Of a stretch of 64,000 nucleotides of DNA, positions 31,791-43,605 are shown in pieces; position 1 is the first letter of the stretch, and every line of letters begins with the position of its first letter. Under the pieces are notes generated by a model, which saw only the letters and a list, made by a program, of their open reading frames with translations, was not told the DNA's origin and did no database searches. Source of the DNA: Bathynomus jamesi. Taxonomy: Eukaryota > Arthropoda > Malacostraca > Isopoda > Cirolanidae. The stretch spans positions 51,142 to 115,141 of the forward strand of contig JAJOZX010012279.1 in assembly GCA_023014485.1 (NCBI GenBank). Reading direction: 5' to 3'. A program made the position numbers and the translations under genes.

Positions 31791-32016
31791 TTTAATGCAT
31801 GAAGGATGGCCAAGGCAGATTCTTTATAAACTTTTAGACCATTCCTACCGCTGGTAGCTGGAGGCGCTACCAACTGGACTGAGCCATTAATGTGTATGTG
31901 TCCCGTTAATGAAATTACTCTCTTAATATGGCTCTCTCATGTGAACTTCTCTCCTCTGTAATATATATGACTCGTTTTGGGGATATGTAATTATTCTCTT
32001 AATACTGCCATTAATA

Positions 32017-32018
<2 letters not shown>

Positions 32019-32064
<46 letters not shown>

Positions 32065-32113
32065 GGCTCGGAACGTAACTTTATAAGCTTTTTGACAATT
32101 CCTGGAAGTTATA

Positions 32114-32158
<45 letters not shown>
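32019..32158. repeat. (TA)n and (GT)n microsatellites
   Basis: TA run at 32019-32062 and GT run at 32118-32158, separated by about 55 bp. Confidence 0.95.
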
Positions 32159-32159
<1 letters not shown>

Positions 32160-32164
32160 CATCT

Positions 32165-32450
32165 CTCCAAATATTTAATAGTACTATCTGGCAACCACTT
32201 CTAAGCATTGAGAATATCTCTCTTTTGCCTGTAATAAATAGATAATTAAAATAAGTAGTGCTATCTGGCAACCCATCCATATATGGATAATTAAAATAAC
32301 TATCTGGAAATCCCTCCATATATAATAATTAAAATAAATAGTGCAATCTGGCAACCCCTCCATATTAAATAAATAAAATAAATATCTGGCAACCCCTCCA
32401 TATATAAAAAATTGAAATAAATATCTGGCAACCTCTAAACCAAAAACCTG
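32165..32450. repeat. Tandem repeat, period about 45-60 bp
   Basis: Five or six units marked by ATCTGGCAACCCCTCCATAT followed by an AT-rich AAATAAAATAA segment. Confidence 0.8.
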
Positions 32451-33032
32451 CCAACCAGCTGATGCTGGGCCATTATGCGTCTGGCGGTCCCAGGTGAAAG
32501 ATGCTCTGTCTCTCTCCTTCTTAGATTAAGGTTTACCTTCTTAGGGTAGGGATACCCCTTTGAGGGTGTGAACATCCCACCTTCTGCCCCAAAGTTAGGG
32601 TTTAGGTCAGGGTCATCCCCTTTGGGGGAGGTCATCCTCATTTGCAACATTACCCATACCCCATCTTGCAACATTGATCAACATTGCAATTGCACTCTAC
32701 TACTATTCTCATAGACTAACATCCAACACGAAATTAAAAATTCATAAGCATATTGTGTATAGTATCCAAATACTCATGGTTGCATTTAATTCCAAATATT
32801 TCTTGTATGTTTCATTTGTATGGTCTTATGCGTGTCGCAGAACTAGTTCAATCTAAGCACAAAAACGTTGATCAGTTTGTTTCTGGCATGAAAAAGATAT
32901 TGGTGAAGTGTAGTCGTCGAAAAAGTTTTCATCAGAAACTGGTCTTCCTCTTCTTCCCGAACCAGTTCTTACACGCTGGTCGACATGGCTAAATACTTGT
33001 TTCTACTATGTTGAAAACTTTAGCAAAGTTAA

Positions 33033-35321
33033 CCCTTCGTGGGCTAGGTGTGACCGACTAACAAAGAAGACTATGTGGGGTCACCCAGACCCCAAACTTG
33101 AATGGTGAATTTCTGCCATATGCTTAAGTTTATATATACTAAAGTTTGTACATATGTTGCCCAGGACACGGCACGTGGAGCCAATTCACCATGTGTCCCT
33201 TTTTTTTTTTTACATTTATTTAAGAATTTTTTAACTTAAAGAATTCAGCACTCAGAAACACTTTTTATATTCACAATATAGATTATAGAATAGAAAGAAA
33301 TAGAAACATAGAACATATAAAACAATGTTTACTGTACACAGTCATCACATACATAGTTGGAGTGACTTTCGCAAAGAGGCACATCACATTTTGTGCATGA
33401 CTTTCTCGTCTTCTTATCCATCTTCCTCGGGCACTTTCCACATCTCTTCCTACCTCCTGGATTAGGCCTTGGCTTGGGTGCTGCTTCTACCTCATGCATA
33501 AATGCCTCCATACATGCTCTAACATGCTTTGGCAAATATCTACCAGCTGACTCAAAACGTTTCTGGATTACTGGTTTGCAGAGCTGTTCTGCTAAGTCTA
33601 CCAGAAATTTTCTTCGCCTTTGATTCCCTCGATACACATCGGGGTTTTCTCCATGAAACAGCAACTAGCATTGTAAGCTGCAACATCTACCATCCAGTAG
33701 AAGATAACTAATGGCCAACTGTTTGTTATGCGCTTACATGAGTAAGTTTTGATAAGTTGGTCTAATCGATCAACAACTCCTTTTGTGGCATTGTAATCTA
33801 GAATTACATCAGGTTTGAAAGGTTCTTCCTGATGCTTTTTTTGGTCGAAATGCATGGTGCTTAATAACAGAACTGCCTGTCTTACCTTTGGGACATAGCT
33901 GCATATCATAAGATGCTGGTCCCTACTAAAGCCAAACTTTGATGAATAGAGCTGACGATCATTTGAGGGTCGAAATGATTTAGGTATTTGGCGCTTATTT
34001 TTCCTCATAGTTCCTAAGAGTGTTAAATTTTTATCAAGTAGTTCTATGGCAAGGTCAACATCAGTAAACAGGTTGTCAGTGGTAACATTTCTTTCTGACT
34101 TCACAATAGTTGAAGTAAGATCTAGAACAACTCTTTGGGCTTGGTGGCGTTCTGGACCTTCAGGACCTTTTCCACTGTATATCTGGCCATTTAGAAGATA
34201 CCCATTCTTAACGTCGGCCATACTCCAAACCTTTATGCCATACTTATCTGGTTTAGATGGCATGTATACTTTGAATGAGCATTTCCCTCGAAATGCGAGT
34301 AGAGATTCATCCACAGTTACATATGTGTTGGCTTTATAGTTTATTTGACATGCTTCAATAAACTTCTGCCAAACTTCGAATATAGGCGCCAACTTGCCTT
34401 GTTCACCATTCCTTCGTTCTGCACGAGTAGTCATGTTATCAAATCTTATTGACCTTTTTATTTCTTTGAAACGGTCACGGCTCATAGAAGCACGATAAAT
34501 TTTTGGAATGGTCTTAGTACCAAATAATTCATCAACTGGGCGGAAGCTATCTTTGTCCAGCCCAGATCTGAGATGAAGTCCGAGCCATGCCATTAGCTCA
34601 ATAGAATCCAGCTGTTTCCATTTTTCACCATAGAAAGCACCACCTTTTTGATTTGTTGCATCGAGAACCAATTCAACAATTTCATCTGTGATAAAGAAGC
34701 TGAAAGTAGCAGATGCAGCATGCTTATGTACATTTTCATGAACACCACCTTCTTCACGAACAATGTTTCGCCTCACATTTCATCTAAGCCGGGGAGGCTC
34801 AGTGCACCACAGAAAGTTATCTTTCCCTAACACAATATTGTCATCATCATCATGATCGCTTGCATTGTCACTATCAAAACCACTAAAGTCACTGTCAGAA
34901 GATTGTTCAACATATTCATATTCACTAGCATCAGATAAGTCTACTTCTGATTCACTATCATCTGACAAATTTGGTTGGTCTACATCTCCCTCTCCCACTC
35001 TGCTAGGAGCATAAAACGTCGATATTGGAATTGACGTTGCCATTAGAATGAAAATCTAAGAAAATTTATGAAAAAATCTGAAAAAAAAATTAAAATAAAT
35101 TAGTCACATTGCAGGCGAGGTGGGGTAAGGCAGACCCCATTCAAGTTTGCTACCCTGTCACTTCCAAATGGTGACATTTTTCTCTTATATTTTGTGAGTA
35201 TATACCATACCTACATACAATAAAAGTCATAGATGACCAGGCTCTAAAAATAATATTTGAATGAATGGCAGATTTTTGAAATATGCTTGGGGTCCAGTGG
35301 ACCCCATCAGCCCACGAGGGG
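33033..35321 (-). mobile_element. piggyBac element
   Basis: The left end CCCTTCGTGGGCT follows TTAA (33029-33032); the right end AGCCCACGAGGGG precedes TTAT (35322-35325), a one-base decay of the TTAA duplication. The 2289-bp body carries one transposase gene on minus. Inserted into the hAT gene above. Confidence 0.9.
33329..35043 (-). pseudogene. piggyBac transposase (one stop, one frameshift)
   Basis: ATG at 35043. Residues 1-85 are acidic and Ser-rich ('DDSESEVDLSDASEYEYVEQ'). An in-frame TGA lies near 34786-34784. The core (34776-33598) is DDE_Tnp_1_7 type: 'YVTVDESLLAFRGKCSFKVY' (first Asp), 'NVTTDNLFTDVDLAIELL' (second Asp) and 'FYWMVDVAAYNASCCF' (third Asp). After a frame change near 33640-33610 the C-terminal cysteine-rich domain follows ('KRCGKCPRKMDKK', 'CTKCDVPLCESH', 'YVCDDC'). 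The enzyme excises and inserts at TTAA. About 570 codons overall, normal for the family. The low lesion count implies a recent arrival. Confidence 0.9.
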
Positions 35322-35821
35322 TTATACCATTTGTTTTAAGTCTAGAACCAGAATCACAAGCCATTAAAGACACGCAGGAATTGCTATGCAAAGCAGAACT
35401 ATCACAAGACTGCTTTTATTGCCACAAACTTTCCTTGTTTGACGGATTCCATTAAGAAACTAGACAGTCGTTTACCCTTAGTTGATGCAATGCAAGTAGT
35501 AGAAGACGTTAAGAATATATATCCTGTACACCATACAAAGATAAGTTGCAAGAAGTTTTGGGAAAAAACCCTGATTTTGAAGTTCTCACAAAGTATGCTC
35601 AGGTTTTGGAAGGAAAATTAGTTACCAATTTTCAATGTAACCCCAAAACTGTATGCGCGTTTAAGTTTGCTCCAATTGTGTCTGTGGAAGTTGAGCGCTT
35701 TTTCTCTTCGTACAAGGATTTATTGTCGCCAAAGAGTGAGTCTGACTGTAGATCATTTGAAAGATCATATGATGCTGCAATGGAATTGGGAGCTTTAATA
35801 TATGTTTAGATATCAGTAAGC

Positions 35822-36262
35822 ATATGTTTCTACATTTTCTTTCAGTAATAAAGTGCAGAATTACATTTGTTCATTTTTTATTTGTAAGTAATGAAGTGCA
35901 GGAATACGTCCACGTTTGTTTATTTGTTTATTTTTAAGTGCTTTGTGTGTTTATCAATAAATGTTTTGTAATATAGTTTTTATGAACTTTTTTGAACTTT
36001 GGGATTATTTTTATGAACGTTTTAAAACTTTTTGGGACATTTTTATGAACTTTTTTGAGGGCTCTAGTTATAACCCACAGGATATACTGGATTTTGTTAC
36101 TAATTTATATATTTTGTTACTAATTTGTATATTTTGTTACTAATTTAAACTATATACCTATATATAAAATTGTTGTTGGTAACAGCAAGTTTAAAAAAGA
36201 GAAATAAAGAAATGGAATTAAGGATAAATCACAAATTTCTAGTGAATTTCAAAACTCCCAAA
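35822..36262. other. AT-rich non-coding stretch, probable hAT 3' region
   Basis: Follows the hAT C-terminus. Has polyadenylation-like AATAAA motifs and repeated 'TTTTATGAACTTTTTTGA' phrases near 35980-36060. Confidence 0.4.
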
Positions 36263-36279
36263 TGTCACTAAACTATACC

Positions 36280-37271
36280 TGGTGAACCAAATGTAGGTGG
36301 ACAGTAAATGATAACGTTTATTTTGAGAATACATATACAATTATATTTAATTTTTTTGTATACTATAATACAAAATTAAAAAAAAAATTAACTTATACCA
36401 ATACAATACAAAAGCACTGAAAATTTTATCAACGCAGGTGCTCAAATTGCTGTCCATCACAATTTACACAGCTTTGAAGTCTACCTTTCACACTTCGACA
36501 AACATTTTTGCACAAGTTTCTTTGTGCATTAATTTCTTGAAATGCATCTCTGATGTAATTTTTCAAATCACCAACACTTCGTGGTTTTCGACTATAAACT
36601 TTGTCCTTGAGTACTCCCCAAAAGAAAAAATCCATTGGGGTAAAGTCAGGTGAACGTGCAGGCCATTCAATTTGACCTCTTCGGCCGATCCATTTCTCGG
36701 GAAATGTTTCATCAAGATACTCACGGACTGCTCTTGAATAATGTGGAGGGGCCCCATCTTGTTGGAAATAGAGGTCATGTGAATTAGGCTGTTGTTGTAA
36801 GTGTGGAACAACTTCATTCTTAGAATTTCGAGATACTTATCACCTGTGACTGTTCCATCAACAAAAATTGGTCCTAAAACACCAGAACTTGAAATACCAC
36901 CCCAAACAGTGACACCAGGCTGGTTTAGTTGCTGCTCTAATGTTAAATGCATGTTCTCACTATACCAGTAAAACAATTATGTCGGTTAACATGACCTGAT
37001 AATTTGAAAGAAGCCTCATCGGTCCACACAATGTTATCTAAAATTATTGGATTTCCTTCAATTTCGTTCAGCATGATCTCACTAAATTGCAGCCGCCTGT
37101 CTGGGTCATCCTCCAATAAGCCATGAATTAGCCGTGGACGATAAACTTTCAACCCAATAGATTTCAGAATTCGTATAATACACAAACACCATAGTTATAA
37201 TGAACACCATAGTTATAATATAATATAACACAAACCCTATTCAACCTACTGTCCCCACTTTTGGTTCACCA
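36280..37271 (-). mobile_element. Mariner-type transposon lacking its HTH region
   Basis: Inverted termini TGGTGAACCAAA(T/A)GT(A/G)GG at both ends. At 992 bp it is shorter than a full element of about 1.3 kb; the N-terminal DNA-binding region is missing. Confidence 0.75.
36429..37185 (-). pseudogene. Mariner transposase catalytic region (frameshifted)
   Basis: 37185-36943 reads 'IILDNIVWTDEASFKLSGHV', containing the first catalytic Asp. 36976-36563 continues 'QPGVTVWGGISSSGVLGPIF' and 'DGTVTGDKYLEIL'; the second Asp region is frameshifted near 36760. The C-terminus (36635-36429) has 'MDFFFWGVLKDKVYSRKPRS' after the third Asp region and ends 'FEHLR'. At least three frame changes. No HTH domain precedes the first piece. 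Confidence 0.8.
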
Positions 37272-37399
37272 AATATTAAAAAATTCTTTTATACTCCCTC
37301 AACAAGATTGCATTAGTACTAATGCAATAAGTTAATAGAAAGATAAACATGACACGAGTCAAAGGAATGCAAATATAATAAAGAATTTTTTAATTTACA

Positions 37400-38960
37400 A
37401 GTTATCCAAATTATCTTTTAAGAATTTCTTAAATTTAACTGCAGCTTTTCTCACAGGTATTTTGTTTCGAGATTCTGTTATTTCATTTGTTTCATGTTGC
37501 CCCATAGATTTATGATCATTTTCAATTTCCTTATTGCCCTGCAGAGATTGGCTTTTGCCAGCATGGGTTATTGACAATTCGAAAGGATAGAGATGACATA
37601 ACGAATGGTGTACAATTTGTCCATTTCCTTGCTTCATTTTAACACTTCTTATTTTATTATCATATCCATCACTATCTCTAGCACTCGTCCCTACATCCAA
37701 AATGGTCTAGGTTTATTAGGCAATTTAATTAAGACAATGTTACCGACTCCAACTCTATTAGACCAATGACTTTAGTAGAGATTTCTACTGTGTTCTCTAA
37801 GGCTTAATAAATAAGACTCGTACCACAACCTTCTACCAAATTCTTCAAATGCTTCTTCCTGAATTTCACGAGTCTTTGATAGTCTTTCCTGACTACTTCA
37901 TCAATCCAAACATTGTCTGTAGCGTCTCTTAAAATTAAGGAAGCGTTACCATGCAGTTTCAGAAAGGAATTTGGTGATATGATATTTAGTTCAGTCAGAT
38001 CTTTAAGTTAAAGGACGCGAGTTGACAACATTTTGTATGTTAGACAGTATGGTAAGTAACTCAAAGTTAGTTAGTTTAGCACGCCCAATGACTTTATACA
38101 TGCAACTTTTAACAACTCTTATCAATCGTTCCCACGCAGCACCAACCAACGCGGAATAAAGAGTTATTTTCACATGCTGAATGTTATTAACCCTAACTTC
38201 TTCAGAAGTTAGGTACTGATTTATAATGTCACCTCCTTGTACAAAAGTTTCAGCATTGTCACTGTAAATATGAGTAGGTATAAGATACAAATTGCAAAAT
38301 CTTACAAAGGCCAATAAAAAATTCTTTCCAAACATGTCAGGAACTAATTCCAGGTGAATGGCTCTAACATTACGACAGGTGAAAATGAGAATATATATTT
38401 TATTACAGTTGTCATTATCAGAGTTTTTCACCCAGATGTGACCCGTAAAATCAATTCCTACATGCAAAAAAGGTTTCACAAGATTCATGATGTTTAGGCA
38501 TGTTTGTGTATTTAGGATAATTAAATGCAAAAGCATTAATTTTTTTGCAACAATGCATGTAGCAATGGCATTTTTGACAGATTGTCTAGCCTTAGGAATC
38601 AAAAATCCTTTATTTCTAATAAGATTCAATGGAGTCTGCAATCGTAGGTGTTGAACGCTGTTATGTGCATCAATAATTATCAATTTGGTTACAAGATTTT
38701 TTCCAAGCAAAACTGAATTGCAAATATCAGACAAGCTCTTAGTAATCCGACCTCTGAATCTTAAAATTCCCAAATCATCAAAGAACAGGTTAAGATAATT
38801 TACAAGAAGTGGGATAGGAATCTTATTTTCTTAGCTGAGGAATTCAATTTCATTTGGAAAACATTCCCTTTGCATTTGTTTCATCCAATACATTTGTGCA
38901 TATTTATCAGGACTAGCTTGCAGGTTGCAAGCTTTGAAATAAAATTTAAACGGAAATGCA
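37400..38960 (-). pseudogene. BEL/Pao retrotransposon integrase region
   Basis: Minus strand: 38960-38775 reads 'YAQMYWMKQMQRECFPNEI' and 'FDDLGILRFRGRITKSLSD', the region between RNase H and integrase. 38773-38003 holds the integrase: 'FLHVGIDFTGHIWV' (first Asp), 'HIYSDNAETFVQGG' (second Asp) and 'ALVGAAWERLIRVVKSCMYK' (Glu). The zinc-binding part is degraded. Further pieces to about 37400 cover the C-terminal tail ('VWIDEVVRKDYQRLV'). A stop near 38833 and several frame changes break it. No LTR seen. Confidence 0.8.
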
Positions 38961-38984
38961 GTCACTCTAATAGTACGACCGCAA

Positions 38985-39240
38985 AATGTATGAGTGCAAT
39001 GCAATTGCAAATGTTGCAAAATTGCCACCCACCCCTTGTTGCAAGGCACCCCATACTCCCAACCCCCACCTCTTTGTTGCAAGGCACCCCCAAAATGGGG
39101 GAGGGGGAATGTTGCAAGAGCAACAAGGATTATGCAACTTGGAGGCGGAGTTATCCTCCAAGAGAAAGAGAGAGGAGAAGGAGAGAAAGGAAGAGGAGAG
39201 ATGTTCACCCGGCTACTTCCAGGTGCATATGAGAACTTCA
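38985..39240. repeat. Low-complexity TTGCAA/CACCCC-rich region
   Basis: Repeated TTGTTGCAAGGCACCCC phrases followed by a purine-rich GAGAAAGGA tract. ORFs overlapping here in three frames have no recognisable domains. Confidence 0.5.
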
Positions 39241-39267
39241 GCCGAGCCGCCGCCGTCTTATAGGACC

Positions 39268-39425
39268 CCTAATCAGCCAGTTGGCTTAGAAAGCTGAGTT
39301 GCCAGTTTGCGTTTATTAAGCCTTCTAAGCCAGTTGCCTTAGAAGGCTGAGTTGACAGTTTGCGTTTATTTAATTAAGTATATATTCTGACTTAATCAGC
39401 TAGGTGGCTTAGAAGGCTTCTTAGA
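39268..39425. repeat. Tandem repeat, period about 57 bp
   Basis: Two or three units of GCCAGTTGGCTTAGAAAGCT...GTTTGCGTTTATT; a related unit lies near 39850. Confidence 0.65.
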
Positions 39426-39533
39426 AGGCATAAATGGGTTGTATATAACCCCCGAACGAATTAAAAACGCACATACACTCACCGACTGTACGCCCATAAG
39501 GCCCCTATTATTACACACACACGCGCACACGCA

Positions 39534-39568
<35 letters not shown>

Positions 39569-40042
39569 GCATCACCAACAATCGTATAGACTTTTAGGAG
39601 CTCGTCCCATCAACACCACATATCCGATTTGAGGGCTACAACCAAGCGTCCAAACGATTGGTGGTGAAACCCACCATCAGCCAACTCCTGGTAGACCGTC
39701 ACTAAATACGACCAATAGAGAGACCTATTAAGCAAATAGGATTATTGCAGCACTCGATCATGTTTATTTCCTTCTCTCAGTTGGCGTATCTGGTTGAGTT
39801 GCCAGTTTATACTATTTATTTCATTAAAACATATATTCCGACTTTAAGTCCCATTTGGCTTAGAAGGTCGAGTTCCCAGATAACGGTATTTACTTAACAT
39901 ATATTCGGCCTTAGAAATCCGCTTTAGAAACCAATCAAATGATATAATTAAATACCGTGTACAAACAAAAAGCAATAAATAAAACGCCAATGCATCATAT
40001 ATACGAAACGTATAATCATTTGCATATTAGTATAGGAAATAT
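39426..40042. other. Non-coding stretch
   Basis: Holds an (AC)n run near 39513-39554 and a partial repeat of the 39.3 kb unit. ATATACGAAACGTATAATCA (39999) recurs at 42783, on the far side of the next transposon. No gene. Confidence 0.5.
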
Positions 40043-40050
40043 ATATACAG

Positions 40051-42757
40051 TAGGGTGTCCCAAACTCATAGGGGGCCAAATTTGTTTTCGGGATACAAAT
40101 CCGCTCGTGTTGCGCTCTTTTGATGTTTCCCATTAGAAGTCTTCCTGTAAAATTTCAGAGAGATCGAAGGAAATTTAAAGGTCCCGAATTTTGAACACTT
40201 TATTTCTCCTCTTAATTGAAAGGCAAATTAACTGAAATATTTCTCTCAAAAGTTCCATCACAAAGATGATTATACAAAATAAACATGTATTTTAATCTTA
40301 ACACACAAACAACAATTTCAAAGCATCACATTTATGCATTTTAACTAAACACGTGTTTCATGAGATCCGTTTTTGTTCCCTTCCGGCTCACATTCCGTCG
40401 GTGTGAGTGGACAGTTCGAAGGAGGAACTGGAGGTCTTCTTCATCACGGCACAGAGGTTTGCTTGTGTATTTCTCAATGAGGGCGATGCCTCGCTCTGCT
40501 GCATCATTGACCACCATCAGTTCTGCAGCTCGGCTCTTTGCCAGACGGTAGTTTTCGTCAGTAGGCCATGTTTCAGGGTCTTTGGTGAGGAACGTGGGCT
40601 CAACTTGGAGAAACTGGAAGTGTGTGGTGGATCGACTCGTCACCCACGGACTTAAACGGCCATCCACTTGCAGTCCCTTGCCTTGGACCCGTTTGAGTCC
40701 TTTCCCAGGGCGCTTTTTCAGGTTAGCCGTCATGTTACGCTTTTCATTGTCGTCAACTCTGTCATCAAACAGTGCAAGACAGATTAAGTCCTCCGAGATA
40801 TACCACAGATGACGGAGCACAGCCCGGTAAGCTGTGTTTCCAACGTCCTTGTCAGGGTAACCTACAAGAAGATTGCACAGCCTAACGTCATTTTTTGGAG
40901 ATTTGATGGCGATGGGAGCCTCGTGCCAGTGACGCACGTATACAAGGCTCACGAAGAGAGCCATACGGCGAACCCCTTGCAGTTCTTGGAGACGAAGTTC
41001 GGAGAACTGGGACTGCAGTAATGCTATTTTCAGGCAGTAAATACCTTTGGCCATCCATCTGGCCTGATGGTAAGCCCCTGGAGGCCGAAGCTTGTAACGT
41101 CCTTGTACGTCGTCTCCGAGGTACAAGAGGCTCAGTCGAAGAAGTTCTTCATAATCCTCTCGAGGATGATTACCACTTCTTAGGGCATCGCGGAGATAGT
41201 CTATTACCTCAAGTCGCATTTGTGAAAGGCAAGCATTGTCATTTATGAAGGCTTTAGCCACCTCGTCCTTGTCAAATGCATCCAACTGACAGTGGTTCAT
41301 TGATGGCCAGGCCCCTTGAATCTCCTGAAAAGTGGGATTTGAGGACTTGGTGGTGTTCCTAGGCACACGACGAAGACATCCTTGAGAATCACTTCGTGAA
41401 CGTGATGACGGCAAGCAAACCATAAAAGAGATCTTCCCAATGCCGCTTCCAAACGCGCACACGCACCTTGCACTATCCCTGTGTTTGATGCCGTCGTGTC
41501 AAACACCATGCCTATGATCTTGTCCTCAATTCCGACTAGGGTGAGCGCTTGATGGACTGCGCTTGCCATTTGCTGTCCTGTGCCGTTTATTATTTTCGGT
41601 GCTCCTAATAGCTCTTCCACACCATCCCCAGTCACCACAACAGCAATCCGATCGACTGACTTACCCTCCTGTTCGATGTCAGTGAGTATCTTTGTGTCCC
41701 AGTGGATCTGCAGTCGAGGTGGAAGCTGCTCGAGGTGGCCAATAACATTGGTCCCTATCATTGTACGGGCCTTTTGTCGGAAGCGGTGAACCGTGCTCTT
41801 TGATGGAACACTGTCAGGACCGAGAGCTAGGGATTTTTCAGTCGCAGCAAACGCTGATGTTGCCTGTCGAACAGAAAGGCCCTCGCGATCCCAAGTTGCT
41901 GCCAGGTGAAGATCACTCAGACTTTCTTTTAGTCTGTCATGTTTGGGAGCTTTCGAAGGTTTAAGTCCACAAGTGACGGCTTCGTTTCCACTGTCAGCTG
42001 ACGATGTGCTAGAACTGCTGTCGGTAGCCTCTTCTGTGACTCCTACAGCTAGAGCCTCCTCCGTTTGACGCCGATGTGCCCGCTCAAGAGCTCTTTCCCT
42101 TTCCTGTCTTTTCATTGTGGCTGCATTATATTTTCTATCTTCACCTCCCATGTAACTCGTATGTCGATCTGCCCTTTGGGAAATGAGGAATTCCTTGTCT
42201 TCAAGAGGGATATCTCCCCGATCCAGAACGTCTGAGCGGGCGACATAAAAAATATCCTCCATATCAGCCAAGAATACATCCCGCTGCATATTGTAAGTCA
42301 TTCCAGTCTTGTTCTTGTTTTTATGCAAATTTCGATACCTCTGAACCAAAGCTTTCAGTTTAGTCGAGGCATGAACGGAGGTTGTTGCCAGATTCGAGTT
42401 GGCTCTAGCCCAGATTTCTAATACAGCCGATATTACAGCCTTGACACTGTTGGAATCTGTCTTCTTTTGGTCGCGGTGATGGTAGAAGAAAAGGAGCAAC
42501 ACGTCCATATTACTTGGTAATCGAGATTTAGCCAGCTCTGCTATCGGAGACCTCTCAAGAAGCCACAACTTGATGTTTGATCTTGTCAACGCCATAATGA
42601 TCAATTCTGAAAACCAAAAAAACGTCATCAAACGTCGGGACCTCTAAATATCATCTGATCGAGTTGAAAATCACACAGCCAATGCTTTAGCCCAGACCAC
42701 AGCCGGGCATGACACGAGTGGTCAGATCGTCTTAAGAAAAAAAATTGGGACACCCTA
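40051..42757 (-). mobile_element. DNA transposon with 8-bp target duplication, TAGGGTGTCCCAA ends
   Basis: Perfect 13-bp terminal inverted repeats TAGGGTGTCCCAA. ATATACAG flanks both ends exactly (40043-40050 and 42758-42765). At 2707 bp it carries one transposase-like gene. The 8-bp duplication points to hAT or P-like superfamilies; hAT is favoured by a CxxH-type motif. The exact duplication and the single visible lesion make this the best-preserved transposon in the window. Confidence 0.85.
40341..42595 (-). pseudogene. Transposase of the 40-42.8 kb element (single frameshift)
   Basis: Likely start ATG at 42595 ('MALTRSNIKLWLLERS'); an ATG upstream adds 12 codons. The N-terminal 300 residues are charged, with 'DKEFLISQRADRHTSYMGG' and a Ser-rich linker. 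The core has 'RIAVVVTGDGVEELLG' (possible first Asp), 'IIGMVFDTTASNTGIVQGAC' (possible second Asp) and 'ALGRSLLWFACRHHVHEVIL' (a C-x2-H motif as in hAT). The frame shifts by one base near 41312, and 41310-40341 continues 'WPSMNHCQLDAFDKDEVAKA', 'LVGYPDKDVGNTAYRAV' and 'AAERGIALIEKYTSKPLC' (possible terminal Glu), ending near 40341. About 750 codons in total. Family assignment is inference; catalytic residues are proposals. Confidence 0.65.
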
Positions 42758-42860
42758 ATATACAGTTATATTAAATATATTGAAAATATACGAAACGTAT
42801 AATCAAAATGCATATTAGTACAGGAAATATATATATATACACACATTAAATATATATCCT

Positions 42861-43220
42861 TTATGTTATACGGTGCAAATCGCTAAACTCACACGTAATA
42901 GAGTCTACATCCACATTGCTATTACTTTGTACAACATGGTAAAACCGTCCAAGCATCACTTCACCGTTTAACTGATACGGAGGTCTATACTCGACATAAA
43001 TGGCCTTCATATCATTCAATACTATTTTTGTGGCCACTTTACACCCGGTCGGCAAGTTATCTTTAAACACAGCTAGAATACAATCAAAAGCACGCACAAA
43101 GAGGTCATCGTTAACCACAACATCATTATTAAATACAAGTTTATAAACACGCCTTTTCAATCGAGGGTTTTTTCTTATCGTCCCGAGATTCTCAATCGTG
43201 AACTCTTCTTCACTCTGCAT
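42861..43220 (-). CDS. Unknown Polinton minus-strand ORF 1
   Basis: An open 119-codon frame, ATG at 43220, starting inside the end of the preceding gene (overlap TATGCAGAGTGA near 43222-43211). Contains 'NPRLKRRVYKLVFNNDVVVN' and 'FDCILAVFKDNLPTGCKVAT'. No signal peptide, membrane segment or known motif. I do not recognise it. It lies beyond the polymerase at the left end of the element. The open frame and overlap with its neighbour suggest a real gene. Confidence 0.5.
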   Translation of the reverse strand: MQSEEEFTIENLGTIRKNPRLKRRVYKLVFNNDVVVNDDLFVRAFDCILAVFKDNLPTGCKVATKIVLNDMKAIYVEYRPPYQLNGEVMLGRFYHVVQSNSNVDVDSITCEFSDLHRIT

Positions 43221-43246
43221 AGCGGTAGTTGAAATAATCTTCCAAG

Positions 43247-43605
43247 TCGTAACGGCAGCTATTCATCATATAGAGGTACAGCTCTTCAGGGTGAACAGTG
43301 TAGGTGAGCTCAGCCCTGTACCGCTCAAGTGCTTTGTATCAAAGTTCAGGATATTTCGAAGAATCTAAACCTTTTAAATATGCATCTAGCATAACACGGG
43401 TGTCTAATATAGGCTTCAGCTTGCGGAATCTGACGATTTCAAACATTCTGTCGACGATGAAACGGTTTCGCGTAGGGACAAGAACGTTATTATCAGATGC
43501 GTTCTTCCACATCAGTCGTATATCAACGCCTGGCTTTTCGTTATTATACCAACGTGCAAACAACGACGTATGAGGGGGCGTCACTAATCTGCTCTCTTCT
43601 TGTAC
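43247..43605 (-). pseudogene. Unknown Polinton minus-strand ORF 2 (one internal stop)
   Basis: 43584-43339 is open ('TSLFARWYNNEKPGVDIRLM', 'VPTRNRFIVDRMFEIVRF', 'LDTRVMLDAYLKGLD'), meets TGA near 43341, then stays open in the same frame to about 43212 ('YRAELTYTVHPEELYLYMMN', 'CRYDLEDYFNYRYAE'). Tyr and Arg rich. No recognised domain. Upstream it may be continuous with the next ORF after a frame change. Confidence 0.45.

Larger units (their letters stand above)
32750..35815 (+). pseudogene. hAT-family transposase remnant, split by piggyBac
   Basis: The left piece (about 32830-33028) reads 'ELVQSKHKNVDQFVSGMKKI' and 'EPVLTRWSTWLNTCFYYVENF' in two frames. After the piggyBac insertion the right piece continues 'IPFVLSLEPESQAIKDTQEL' (35327), 'SIKKLDSRLPLVDAMQVVEDV' (about 35446) and 'FKFAPIVSVEVERFFSSYKD' (about 35658-35717), the hAT C-terminal dimerisation signature. 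Frame changes occur near 32950, 35450 and 35600. The N-terminal zinc finger is not seen; the ends of this hAT copy were not found. Confidence 0.65.

Noticed and set aside
38870..39297. Overlapping ORFs of 89-125 codons as possible host genes
   Set aside because: They read a low-complexity TTGCAA/CACCCC region in three frames, with no domain or splice context.
40360..41248. Plus ORFs opposite the 40-42.8 kb transposase
   Set aside because: Shadows; the minus frame is long, nearly continuous and lies between exact inverted repeats.
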